From the NCBI RefSeq assembly GCF_001999905.1, contig NZ_CP019640.1, positions 1,344,001-1,408,000 on the forward strand: a stretch of 64,000 bases of DNA, read 5' to 3'. The DNA comes from Planococcus lenghuensis (GTDB lineage Bacteria > Bacillota > Bacilli > Bacillales_A > Planococcaceae). This document shows, piece after piece, positions 25,663 to 34,181 of this stretch. The position numbers and the translations under genes are program-made. A model generated the notes under the pieces. It was not told the DNA's origin and searched no databases. It saw nothing but the letters and a program-made list of their open reading frames with translations. Within the stretch, counting starts at the first letter, position 1. Each line of letters starts with the position of its first letter.

Positions 25663-26424
25663 TTAGATTCCAAATGTTTTTCCGCCATTCACGGAAATCG
25701 ACTGCCCGGTGATGAACCGGGAAGCGTCTGAAGCAAGAAACATGACTACGTCAGCAATGTCTTGCGGCTTTCCGGTCGTCTCCAACGGCACGTCTTGCGT
25801 GTATTGGTCGATAACGGCCGGATCGAGATGCTGATGGCGCTCGACCGGAATAAAGCCGGGATTCACCAAGTTCACAGTGATTGCATGTCGCCCAAGTTCA
25901 TTGGCCCAGGATCGCGTCATGCCTAGCTGGGCTGATTTTGCTGTCACATAATTGGCGAAGTTGGGCGTGCCGAGCTGCACCACTTCACTTCCGATGGTGA
26001 TGATCCGGCCGGCCCCGATCTTTTTCATGCCCGGCAATACAGCTTTTGTCAGGAGGAGTGGGGCTTTGGCAAAAAATTTCAACTGATCTTCATAATCCTG
26101 CCACGTGCTGTTTTCTATGGACAGTTCAGGCTGCGGACCGGTCGCGTTATTAACAAGAATATCAATTGGCTGGTTAAAACGATCTGTAACTTCCGTCACG
26201 ATGTGTGCTGCTTCCTGTTCATCCGTCACGTCTCCCTGCACTGGGAATGCATTCCCGCCACTGTCGGTGATTTCCTGAACAGTCAATTGTGCCGTTTCCT
26301 GATCCGTGGCGTAATTGATGAAAACGGTGGCGCCAGCAGAGGCCAGGCCTTTACTGATCGCTTTTCCGAGTCCTTTTGATCCGCCGGTGACCAATGCGAT
26401 TTTTCCGTTAAGCTGTTGGTTGAT
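25663..26424 (-). CDS. SDR-family oxidoreductase (3-oxoacyl-ACP reductase-like)
   Basis: About 253 residues. The Rossmann start LNGKIALVTGGSKGLGKAIS includes the TGxxxGxG cofactor site; NNATGP and the catalytic S...YVTAKSAQ..K set follow, and the C-terminus GQSISVNGGKTFGI is typical. Substrate is unknown. The start is odd: an ideal GGAGG lies seven bases before an ATC codon (26424-26422), while the only conventional in-frame start, TTG at 26394, would delete the first beta strand. Either ATC is the start, or an ATG was mutated. Confidence 0.8.
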   Translation of the reverse strand: MNQQLNGKIALVTGGSKGLGKAISKGLASAGATVFINYATDQETAQLTVQEITDSGGNAFPVQGDVTDEQEAAHIVTEVTDRFNQPIDILVNNATGPQPELSIENSTWQDYEDQLKFFAKAPLLLTKAVLPGMKKIGAGRIITIGSEVVQLGTPNFANYVTAKSAQLGMTRSWANELGRHAITVNLVNPGFIPVERHQHLDPAVIDQYTQDVPLETTGKPQDIADVVMFLASDASRFITGQSISVNGGKTFGI

Positions 26425-26770
26425 GGGATCGCCTCCAAAATAAAGAAGATGCAGTCAGCTTACACCAAAGAATAAAACATGTAAAAGGCAGTCTAAAAAA
26501 ATTGATCGCATGATTCGGTCAAATAAATACCAGGTGACTGAAAACAGAAACAGGAACTAAAGCCATAGATTCGACAAAAGGGTTTTTGGATAACCGTACT
26601 AGTAAAGTCATGTAAGGCCTTTAATAAATAATGAGGAGTAAGATACTGGGGCGGAGAAGGAGACGTGATAAAGTTAGAGACACTAAGGATTGACAGCTCC
26701 TGCTGCCAAGTGATTTCATGACATATCTTCTTCTCTGCCATTGGAATAACGAGCGGGAAAAGAGGGTCAG
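26425..26770. other. Divergent intergenic region, nothing further recognised
   Basis: 346 bases between the SDR gene (minus) and the methyltransferase gene (plus). It contains a TTGACA at about 26688 without a matching -10 at normal spacing. No hairpin, RNA gene or supported ORF is seen. Confidence 0.5.
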
Positions 26771-27328
26771 ATGGTTATCCTGCAATTTGTCGGTCAGTAC
26801 ATAAAGCACCCGCGCAAGGTCGGGGCAGTTCATCCGAGTTCGCGCAAGCTCGCGCACCAAACGGTGGCATTCGTTGACTTTGAATCTGCCGAATGTATCG
26901 TCGAGTACGGGCTGGGTACCGGTGTGTTTACCGAGTTACTCGTCCAGCGAAAGCATGGGGATACGAAATTGCTGGTATTCGAAAGCAACCGGAAATTCTA
27001 TGAAATCCTTCAGCGGAGATTCGGGGGAATGGAGAACGTGCATATTATTCATGATTCAGCCGAGCACGTCGGCCGCTATGTGGAACAATATGGAATCGGC
27101 AAAGTCAGCCATGTTGTATCCGGCCTGCCGTTCACAAGTCTTCCGAGAGAAGTTTCCGAACGCATTCTCCAGGAAACCCGAAACGTACTCGGAATGGAAG
27201 GGGAATTTGTCACATTCCAATACAGCAAACTGAAACAAGTCTATTTCAACTCGTTTTTCAGTGACATCCAAATCAATAAAGTACTGCAAAATATACCGCC
27301 TGCCTATGTATTTAAGTGCAGCCGGTGA
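26771..27328 (+). CDS. SAM-dependent methyltransferase (PmtA/rRNA adenine methylase-like)
   Basis: 185 residues from the ATG at 26771 behind AGAGGGTCAG. SAM motif I reads IVEYGLGTGVFTELLV (about 43-58). AVHPSSRKLA near the N-terminus and SGLPFTSLP (about 117) are typical of the phospholipid N-methyltransferase/KsgA-like group. The substrate cannot be told from sequence. It is monocistronic, with its own terminator. Confidence 0.7.
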   Translation: MVILQFVGQYIKHPRKVGAVHPSSRKLAHQTVAFVDFESAECIVEYGLGTGVFTELLVQRKHGDTKLLVFESNRKFYEILQRRFGGMENVHIIHDSAEHVGRYVEQYGIGKVSHVVSGLPFTSLPREVSERILQETRNVLGMEGEFVTFQYSKLKQVYFNSFFSDIQINKVLQNIPPAYVFKCSR

Positions 27329-27332
27329 AAAA

Positions 27333-27378
27333 GGCATGCAGAGATGCGGTGACCCCCGGCATCCCTGCATGCTTTTTT
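27333..27378 (+). terminator. Terminator after the methyltransferase gene
   Basis: GGCATGCAGAGATGC and GCATCCCTGCATGC arms followed by TTTTTT. Confidence 0.8.
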
Positions 27379-27636
27379 GTTGAATACATCGGACTTCTGA
27401 TGATGAACAGAGAAGACAAATGAACACACGGGATAAACCAGCTGACAAACAACCGTGGCCGCTGTAAGATGAGTAAGGCTGTTTGATCTAAAAAAACAGG
27501 GAACACAGAGACTAGTCTGTATCTTATAGCTGCCAATGTACGTCTAACTTGAAAATAAAATACAGTTTTCGAAAGTGGAAATTCATTGTATATTAATTAG
27601 TAGATAGAGCCGGTTGACCGGCTGGGGGTATTAAAG
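27379..27636. other. Intergenic region, no gene seen
   Basis: No supported ORF or RNA structure. AT-rich sequence at 27540-27605 probably holds the promoter of the next small gene. Confidence 0.4.
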
Positions 27637-27855
27637 ATGGAAGAAGTATATTTGGTTACAATGGAAATTGAGAAGCTGAGCTTTCCGGTCGGCTATTTCA
27701 TGCTGGATGAAGCGCTGCGGATTAAGCGGGAAATGCTGGAGACGTATCGCAGCATGGGATTTAAAACGAAAGTGCATATTACCCGGTTTGAAAAACTGCC
27801 AGCAAATCCTCCGGGGTTGGACCAACTGGCGCCGGATGTTTTAGCGGCAAATTGA
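27637..27855 (+). CDS. Hypothetical protein, 72 residues
   Basis: ATG at 27637 behind GGCTGGGGGTATTAAAG. The product has an MEIEKL..PVGYFMLDEALRIK segment followed by a charged helix and KVHITRFEKLP. No family, membrane span or metal motif is recognised. It is bounded by a following terminator, and the ribosome binding site and codon usage support it as a real gene. Confidence 0.6.
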   Translation: MEEVYLVTMEIEKLSFPVGYFMLDEALRIKREMLETYRSMGFKTKVHITRFEKLPANPPGLDQLAPDVLAAN

Positions 27856-27874
27856 TTAACAGGGAAAACTAATA

Positions 27875-27912
27875 AAGAACTCTTCGGTTTTTGAAGCCGA
27901 AGAGTTCTTTTG
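27875..27912. terminator. Bidirectional terminator between the 72-residue gene and the SLH-VanY gene
   Basis: AAGAACTCTTCGG and CCGAAGAGTTCTT arms, with TTTT on the plus side and A-rich flank on the other. Confidence 0.85.
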
Positions 27913-27942
27913 CGTGTTTATGCAGCGAGCCAGTGAGGATTT

Positions 27943-29118
27943 TTACTCAGTTCCCAAATATGTCTCAAGTGTCATAGAATGCTGATTGATAGATTGGGCT
28001 GCTTCTTGACCGACATAACGTAAGTGCCATGGCTCATACTGATAGCCGGTGATGGATTCCTTGCCTTCGGGATACCGGATAATGAACCCATAATCACTGG
28101 CGTGTGCCTGTACCCATTGGCCTTCAGCGGTTTGCGCGAATTCCGTGGAAAGGTATTCTCCTGAAGACAATGCGGAACTGGAAACATCCATGGCCAATCC
28201 TGTCTGATGTTCACTTTCCCCAGGGCGGGCACTGAATTGATTTGCCTGTTCAATACCGTACTGTTCAGCGTAGTTTTGGAAAATCCGTTCTTGTTCATCG
28301 TAAGATCGGTAACCTGAAACAGCGATCAACTGAAGCCCGTCCTGCGTGGCGGCGGCGAACAGATCCTCCAGTGCAGTGCCTGCTGCTTGCTTCATTTTTT
28401 CTGTGCCGAACATATAAACCTCAGGTGTCATCAAATTGGCCGGTACGTAATCAGCAGGTAAACTGCGTTCTTTGTTGACCAGTACAGTCAGTTCTTCAGG
28501 ATTCGTCACAACCGGTGTGAATGACTCATTGAGTGTCCGGGCGAGGAAAACTGAAAATTCCTCCCGTGTGGTGAATTCGTCCGGGTGAAACAAGCGATCA
28601 GGATACCCAACGGTAATGTAGCGGGCGGCCAAGTCCTGAATTGAATCAAACGCCCAGGCATCTCTTCCTACATCACTGAAACGAGGGGCGTCTAAGGCGC
28701 TGTCGAACGTGTACGCCCGGTCCAGTATTGCTGCCACTTCATCTCTTTCAATCGGTTCATCAGGCTGAAAGGAACCATCTGGATAGCCGGTGATTATACC
28801 GGCATCTGCAGCCGCACCGATCGAACCGGCTGCCCAGTGGCCGGAGTCCACATCCGTAAAGGTGGGGGGAGATGAAGTCAGTTCCAGTTCTCTCGCTAGA
28901 AAGGAAGTGGCTTCCGCTCTTGTAATGTGATCTCCCAGCCCGAAATCACCGTTTGGATAGCCCTCGATTACGTTTCTCTCTGCAAGATAAGTTATTTCAT
29001 CTTCTGCCCAATGACTTTCCGATAAATCGGTGAACTCTGTTGCTGCTTCGGTGAGATTGTCAGGACCCAAGGCGATCATGCCAAACGCTGCGCAAATCAA
29101 AGCAGTTGAAGTTCTAAT
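27943..29118 (-). CDS. SLH-domain D-alanyl-D-alanine carboxypeptidase (VanY family)
   Basis: About 391 residues. After a signal peptide (TALICAAFGMIALG core) come three SLH repeats: FTDLSESHWAEDEI (about 27), FTDVDSGHWAAGSI (about 86) and FSDVGRDAWAFDSI (about 148), each with a GYP(D/N)G-type turn. The C-terminal VanY domain shows SGYRSYDEQ, SEHQTGLAMDVS (Zn ligands) and EPWHLRYVG (Zn/catalytic). SLH repeats bind cell-wall polymers and VanY trims peptidoglycan stem peptides, so it is a wall-anchored muropeptidase. The start is taken as ATT at 29118-29116, behind AAAGGAGAG; the next upstream ATG (29202) would give a 28-residue basic extension before the signal peptide. Confidence 0.85.
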   Translation of the reverse strand: MRTSTALICAAFGMIALGPDNLTEAATEFTDLSESHWAEDEITYLAERNVIEGYPNGDFGLGDHITRAEATSFLARELELTSSPPTFTDVDSGHWAAGSIGAAADAGIITGYPDGSFQPDEPIERDEVAAILDRAYTFDSALDAPRFSDVGRDAWAFDSIQDLAARYITVGYPDRLFHPDEFTTREEFSVFLARTLNESFTPVVTNPEELTVLVNKERSLPADYVPANLMTPEVYMFGTEKMKQAAGTALEDLFAAATQDGLQLIAVSGYRSYDEQERIFQNYAEQYGIEQANQFSARPGESEHQTGLAMDVSSSALSSGEYLSTEFAQTAEGQWVQAHASDYGFIIRYPEGKESITGYQYEPWHLRYVGQEAAQSINQHSMTLETYLGTE

Positions 29119-29506
29119 GGGGATTCTCTCCTTTCTGTTGCATGTTCTTAGTTTTCCCCTTCCCTTATAAGCGACGAATAAACGCGGCAATCGATCACGC
29201 ATGAAATAACAGCCGGCTGCTGTATGTGTTCATGTGAAACGAGGGGAGCCGGAGAGTTCTAAGCTGATGAAATACTGAGGGTGATTGCAAGTTCAGGGTT
29301 CAGTAAAACCCACTTCGTCGATCGAACAGAGAACTGATTTTTGGCGATGAATCATTGTGTCCTTTTTAAGAATGATAAGTGCGTTTGAGTGCAAATCCAG
29401 CAGGGTAAGTAAAGGGTAATCATTTATGAGGATTGGATTAATGCAGAGCCCCGTACAAGGGAAGCTCTCCTTCGGATGCTCATGTTAAAGGAGGGGGAGT
29501 CGGCCA
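29119..29506. other. Divergent intergenic region, no gene seen
   Basis: 388 bases between the SLH-VanY gene and the DUF421 gene. It should hold both promoters. No convincing -35/-10 pair, structured RNA or coding frame was identified. Confidence 0.45.
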
Positions 29507-30031
29507 GTGTTGGAATCTTTCTGGTTCGACAATTGGAATACCGTATGGCGCATAATTTTCATGTCTATCCTGATCTACGTATTTCTGATCATCATTCTGA
29601 GAGTGGCAGGCAAGCGGATTCTTTCGCAGTATAATATGTTTGACGTTATTATTTCTGTTGCATACGGTTCATCGATAGCCACAGCACTCATATCGAAGAG
29701 TATCTCGTTTACAGAAGGAGCGCTCGTGCTGCTGATGCTGACACTGTTGCAGTTCTCTGTGGCGCTGTTCGAAAGGAAATCCCCAAAATTCTATTCAATC
29801 ATCAGCGCGAAACCTGTCTACCTGTACTATGATGGCGAGTATTGTGAAGATGCCATGCGAAAAGAACGGGTTGTAAAGAGCGATGTCAGACAATCCGTTC
29901 GGCAGAATGGCAAAGGATCGATGGAAGATATTGAAGCGGTCATACTTGAAGGTGATGGAAAAATATCGGTAATTTCAAAAAGCGATGCAGGGTCGAAGGA
30001 CGCGATGCAGGATGTGAAACAGCCAAAGTGA
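29507..30031 (+). CDS. DUF421 (YetF-like) membrane protein
   Basis: 174 residues from GTG 29507 (or the adjacent TTG 29510), behind AAAGGAGGGGGAG. Three transmembrane helices lie in the first 90 residues with the family motif LRVAGKRILSQYNMFDVIISVAYGS-type segment. A cytoplasmic domain follows, with KPVYLYYDGEYCEDAMRKER. Members are often linked to stress or spore membranes; function is unknown. It is somewhat shorter than typical YetF proteins (about 220-230). Confidence 0.8.
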   Translation: MLESFWFDNWNTVWRIIFMSILIYVFLIIILRVAGKRILSQYNMFDVIISVAYGSSIATALISKSISFTEGALVLLMLTLLQFSVALFERKSPKFYSIISAKPVYLYYDGEYCEDAMRKERVVKSDVRQSVRQNGKGSMEDIEAVILEGDGKISVISKSDAGSKDAMQDVKQPK

Positions 30032-30080
30032 AGTTTTCCGGTCATCTGCTCCGCCGTGAATCAGCAAGGCACCCATCGGA

Positions 30081-30116
30081 AGCGGACACGTCACAGAAAC
30101 GTGCCGCTTTTTTTAT
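30081..30116 (+). terminator. Rho-independent terminator after the DUF421 gene
   Basis: AGCGGACACGT and ACGTGCCGCT arms with one mismatch, TTTTTTTAT tail. Confidence 0.85.
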
Positions 30117-30184
30117 AATAATGCTGCTGAATGCCACCTGAAAACAGCTATGCTATGATGAAATCAGTAAATGAGGTGATTGGA

Positions 30185-31171
30185 ATGCAAAAAAAGCACG
30201 GCGGTCTGAGACGTAAAGGAAACGTCATTGTGTTCCCGACGACGATCGACCGCCTGATGGAAGAAGGGATTACTGCCCTGCAGCAGGAAAATTTTTCTGC
30301 GGCCCACGACAGGCTTTCTGAAGTGCTGAAGTATGAACCGGGCAATCCGGCTGCGCTGGGTGCCTACGCCTATGCGCTTTATGAACTTGGCGATTATGCG
30401 GCAGCTCTTGAAGTCACAGACGAACTGCTCAAAATTGGTCCTCTTCATTATTTGGAAACGATGGAGCTCCACATTAGTCTCCTGATGCAGCTCCGCCGAT
30501 ACGGAGAAGCGGAACAGATGATCGAAGCGCTGATCAGTGAAGGTGTGCTTCCGGAAGACCGGATCGCTCAGTTCCGGCAGCTGCAGGAGCTGAACGAACG
30601 GATACAGGATCAAACACCCACTCAGGAACCGGCAGTGGAACCGATCAATTTTCCGCTGGATGAATTCTTTGCCCTGCAACACGAGGAACAGGAGCGGGCC
30701 GTCATGGAATTGGAGCCCCAGGCATTCCGGCAGCTCCAAGCCGAAATGATCCAAGCGGTGGAGCATCCGAACGTTGATATGCTGGCAAAGACATATATCT
30801 TATTCATGCTGCAGCGGGCACAGGCAGACGGGATGGTAAAAATCGAGAAATTTCATTACATAGGTACGTTCCATATCCAGCAACTGCCGGATCCGCTGAC
30901 AAGCGAACGGCTGCTGACCATCAAATCACTGTTTGAAGAAGCGCTGCTCCAGGATCCGACCCGACTCGAGATGATTACGGAATTATTCGACCGCCATACG
31001 TATTTGCTGTTTCCGTTCCAATGGGACGAATTCGGGGCATCCGAAGTCGCAGAAGTGTATTTGAGTTATCTGGAAGCCGTGTTTACAGGCAGCAGTCCGG
31101 ATACCGCACACCCGGATCTTCTGCAGCTGCTCTTGCGCATTGAAACGTGGTTCGAGCTGCGCAACGGATAA
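30185..31171 (+). CDS. ysoA: Tetratricopeptide-repeat protein (YsoA-like)
   Basis: 328 residues from the ATG at 30185 behind AATGAGGTGATTGGA; a longer frame from 30131 is not supported. TPR helices are visible at about residues 30-95 (EENFSAAHDRLSEVLKYEPG, GDYAAALEVTDELLKIGP) and further helical repeats follow. Molecular partner unknown. Its place just upstream of tig matches ysoA of B. subtilis, and marks the point where the conserved gene order resumes after the variable region. Confidence 0.82.
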   Translation: MQKKHGGLRRKGNVIVFPTTIDRLMEEGITALQQENFSAAHDRLSEVLKYEPGNPAALGAYAYALYELGDYAAALEVTDELLKIGPLHYLETMELHISLLMQLRRYGEAEQMIEALISEGVLPEDRIAQFRQLQELNERIQDQTPTQEPAVEPINFPLDEFFALQHEEQERAVMELEPQAFRQLQAEMIQAVEHPNVDMLAKTYILFMLQRAQADGMVKIEKFHYIGTFHIQQLPDPLTSERLLTIKSLFEEALLQDPTRLEMITELFDRHTYLLFPFQWDEFGASEVAEVYLSYLEAVFTGSSPDTAHPDLLQLLLRIETWFELRNG

Positions 31172-31272
31172 ATCAGTTGAAACCCAAACGCAGTATGCTA
31201 TACTAAAAGGGCTGCAAAAATCGAAGAAGCAATTTTTTAGGTTGTTTAAAAAATGTTTGGAGGTAGTTATAA

Positions 31273-32583
31273 ATGTCAGTTAAGGTAGGCGAAAGAGAAG
31301 GCAACACGATCACTCTGACGATCGAAGTGCCGGCAGAGCGTGTCAATGAAGGGCTCGACACAGCATTCAAAAAAGTGGTAAAAGAAATCAACGTACCCGG
31401 TTTCCGCAAAGGGAAAATGCCGCGTCAAATGTTTGAAAAACGTTTCGGTGTAGAATCCCTGTACCAGGACGCGCTGGATGCCATTCTTCCGGATGCATAT
31501 GCAAATGCAGTGGAAGAAGCCGGCCTCGAGCCAGTTGACCGTCCGGAAATCGACATCGAAGAAATGGAAAAAAACAAGCCGCTCGTGTTCACTGCTAAAG
31601 TAACTGTAAAACCGGAAGTGAAACTCGGTGATTACAAAGGGCTTGAAGCAACAAAGCAGCCGACAGACGTGACGGACGAAGATGTTGAAGAACAGCTGAA
31701 AGAACGCCAGGAGCGTTTGGCTGAACTTGAACTGAAAGAAGACGAAGCGATCGCAGAAGGCGACACAGCGGTCATCGACTTTAAAGGCTTCGTGGACGGA
31801 GAGGCATTTGAAGGCGGCGAAGGTGAAGATTATTCACTGGAAATCGGTTCAAACACCTTCATCCCGGGCTTTGAAGAACAGCTGATCGGTTCGAAATCCG
31901 GCGACGAAAAAGAAGTGAAAGTGACATTCCCTGAAGAATATCACGCAGCAGAACTCGCTGGAAAAGAAGCGACATTCGAAGTGAAAGTGAAAGAAGTGAA
32001 GTCGAAAGTCCTTCCGGAACTGAACGATGAATTTGCGAAAGAAATCGACGAAGAGATCGAAGGCCTCGATGCACTCCGCGCGAAGCTGAAAGAAGATCTG
32101 ATGAATGAAAAAGTATCCGCTTCTGATATGGCTCTCCGTGATGAGCTCGTTGAAAAAGCGGCAGACAACGCAACAATCGAGATCCCACAGTCCATGGTGG
32201 ATACAGAAGTAGACCGCATGCTGCAGGACTTTGAACAGCGTCTGTCCCAGCAGGGCATGAACTTGGACCTGTACTACCAGTTCTCCGGCCAGGACGAGAA
32301 TGCACTGCGCGAGCAAATGCAGGCTGATGCTGAAAAACGCGTACGCGTTTCATTGACACTCGAAGCGATCGCAGCTGCTGAAGACCTGAAAGTGACTGCA
32401 GAAGACATCGACAAAGAACTTGAGAAGATGGCTGGCCAGTTCAACATGGAAGTGGATCAGATCAAAGCAGCTCTCGGCGGCACGACAATGCTTGAAAATG
32501 ATATCCGCATGCAGAACACTGTGGAATTCCTCGTGGACAATGCAAATGTAACAGAAGGCGGCGCAACTGACGCGGCTGAATAA
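31273..32583 (+). CDS. tig: Trigger factor
   Basis: 436 residues from the ATG at 31273 behind TTTGGAGGTAGTTATAA. The ribosome-docking signature is [17 protein letters not shown] (about 43-59), a central FKBP-type PPIase domain lies near 165-250 ([19 protein letters not shown]), and a helical C-terminal chaperone domain follows. It is the ribosome-associated folding chaperone. Length is standard. It is followed by its own terminator. Confidence 0.97.
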   Translation: MSVKVGEREGNTITLTIEVPAERVNEGLDTAFKKVVKEINVPGFRKGKMPRQMFEKRFGVESLYQDALDAILPDAYANAVEEAGLEPVDRPEIDIEEMEKNKPLVFTAKVTVKPEVKLGDYKGLEATKQPTDVTDEDVEEQLKERQERLAELELKEDEAIAEGDTAVIDFKGFVDGEAFEGGEGEDYSLEIGSNTFIPGFEEQLIGSKSGDEKEVKVTFPEEYHAAELAGKEATFEVKVKEVKSKVLPELNDEFAKEIDEEIEGLDALRAKLKEDLMNEKVSASDMALRDELVEKAADNATIEIPQSMVDTEVDRMLQDFEQRLSQQGMNLDLYYQFSGQDENALREQMQADAEKRVRVSLTLEAIAAAEDLKVTAEDIDKELEKMAGQFNMEVDQIKAALGGTTMLENDIRMQNTVEFLVDNANVTEGGATDAAE

Positions 32584-32599
32584 GAACGATCAATTTCAA

Positions 32600-32633
32600 A
32601 AGACAAGGCGGCAAAATGGCGCCTTGTCTTTCA
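32600..32633 (+). terminator. Rho-independent terminator after tig
   Basis: AGACAAGGCG-GCAAAATG-GCGCCTTGTCT with a short T-rich tail. Confidence 0.8.
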
Positions 32634-32789
32634 TTACATAAGCCGCATCTTCAAGCGGCCCCTATCCCAAAAAGGCTTGGCCGGCGGCACTTTCTGCAAG
32701 GCTATTCCGTAAAACATAGAGCGAATCTAATTAGTTGCCACGGGCAGTAATATCTTATAATATTAGACTTTGAATAGGGGTGAATTACA

Positions 32790-34061
32790 GTGTTCAAATT
32801 CAACGATGAAAAAGATCATCTGAAGTGTTCCTTCTGTGGAAAACCGCAGGAACAAGTACGCAAACTGGTTGCAGGACCGGGCGTATACATCTGTGACGAA
32901 TGCATCGATCTTTGTACAGAGATAGTAGAAGAGGAACTTGGTTCTGAAGAAGAAACTGAGTTTAAAGAGGTTCCGAAACCGAAAGAGATTCTTGATATTC
33001 TGAATGGCTATGTCATTGGGCAAGACCGGGCGAAAAAGTCGCTGTCTGTCGCTGTATATAACCATTATAAACGGGTTAATTCCAATTCGAAGATCGACGA
33101 TGTCGAACTGTCGAAATCCAATATCGTGCTGATCGGGCCGACAGGGAGCGGGAAAACGCTCCTGGCGCAGACACTGGCACGCATTCTCAATGTGCCATTC
33201 GCAATCGCGGATGCGACATCCCTGACAGAAGCCGGGTATGTCGGTGAAGACGTTGAAAACATCCTGCTCAAGCTGATCCAAGCAGCGGATTATGACGTGG
33301 AACGCGCACAAAAAGGCATCATTTATATCGATGAGATCGATAAAGTGGCACGTAAATCCGAAAACCCATCCATCACACGGGATGTATCGGGTGAAGGTGT
33401 ACAGCAGGCGCTCCTGAAAATCCTTGAAGGCACAACAGCAAGCGTGCCGCCGCAGGGAGGACGCAAGCACCCGCACCAGGAATTCATCCAGATCGATACA
33501 ACGAATATCCTGTTCGTGGTCGGCGGTGCCTTCGATGGCATCGAGCAGATCATCAAGCGCCGTCTCGGCAGCAAAGTGATCGGCTTCGGTGCGGATCCGA
33601 ACAAAGAAGAGCAGGAAGGGCAGTCGCTCCTCAGCCAGCTCATTCCGGAAGACCTGCTGAAATTCGGTTTGATCCCTGAATTCATCGGGCGTCTGCCGGT
33701 ACTCGCGAGCCTCGAGCAGCTGGATGAAAATGCCCTTGTGCAGATTCTGACAGAACCGAAGAACGCGCTTGTGAAGCAGTATCAGAAAATGATGGAGCTG
33801 GACGGGGTTTCACTGACGTTTGAAGATGAAGCACTCGTTGAAATCGCAAAACTTGCGATTGAGCGTAAAGCCGGTGCCCGCGGTCTGCGGTCCATCATTG
33901 AAAACATCATGCTCGATGTGATGTTCGACTTGCCTTCACGCGAAGACATCGTCGAATGTGTCATCACAGAAGAGACGGTAAAAGACGGCGCACAGCCGAA
34001 GCTGATCTTATCAGACGGCACAGAATTCATTAAAGACAACAACGAAAAAACATCCGCGTGA
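32790..34061 (+). CDS. clpX: ATP-dependent Clp protease ATP-binding subunit ClpX
   Basis: 423 residues from GTG at 32790 behind AGGGGTGAATTACA. The N-terminal C4 zinc finger [14 protein letters not shown]...CDECIDLC spans about residues 12-38. Walker A GPTGSGKT lies near 114, and sensor and pore residues follow ([11 protein letters not shown]). The C-terminal IGF loop region is VIGFGADP. It unfolds substrates for ClpP. A TATAAT at 32756-32761 lies upstream. lonA follows; lonB, which sits between them in B. subtilis, is absent. Confidence 0.97.
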   Translation: MFKFNDEKDHLKCSFCGKPQEQVRKLVAGPGVYICDECIDLCTEIVEEELGSEEETEFKEVPKPKEILDILNGYVIGQDRAKKSLSVAVYNHYKRVNSNSKIDDVELSKSNIVLIGPTGSGKTLLAQTLARILNVPFAIADATSLTEAGYVGEDVENILLKLIQAADYDVERAQKGIIYIDEIDKVARKSENPSITRDVSGEGVQQALLKILEGTTASVPPQGGRKHPHQEFIQIDTTNILFVVGGAFDGIEQIIKRRLGSKVIGFGADPNKEEQEGQSLLSQLIPEDLLKFGLIPEFIGRLPVLASLEQLDENALVQILTEPKNALVKQYQKMMELDGVSLTFEDEALVEIAKLAIERKAGARGLRSIIENIMLDVMFDLPSREDIVECVITEETVKDGAQPKLILSDGTEFIKDNNEKTSA

Positions 34062-34081
34062 TGTTTTATATTGAATGACTT

Positions 34082-34144
34082 TGAGCTGACTCTTCACTAG
34101 CGCATGCACGGCAGGCGTGGGAAAGGGTCAGCCGTTTTTTTCAG
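34082..34144 (+). terminator. Probable terminator between clpX and lonA
   Basis: GCTGACTCTTCAC and GTGGGAAAGGGTCAGC form an imperfect long stem ahead of TTTTTTT. The lonA ribosome binding site follows, so read-through may be partial. Confidence 0.5.
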
Positions 34145-34181
34145 CCGAAAGGCTTTGAATCCTATGGAGGTGGACTCCCAG

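Noticed and set aside
25500-25712. 70-residue plus-strand frame
   Set aside because: It crosses the bidirectional terminator and enters the SDR gene antisense, and has no Shine-Dalgarno.
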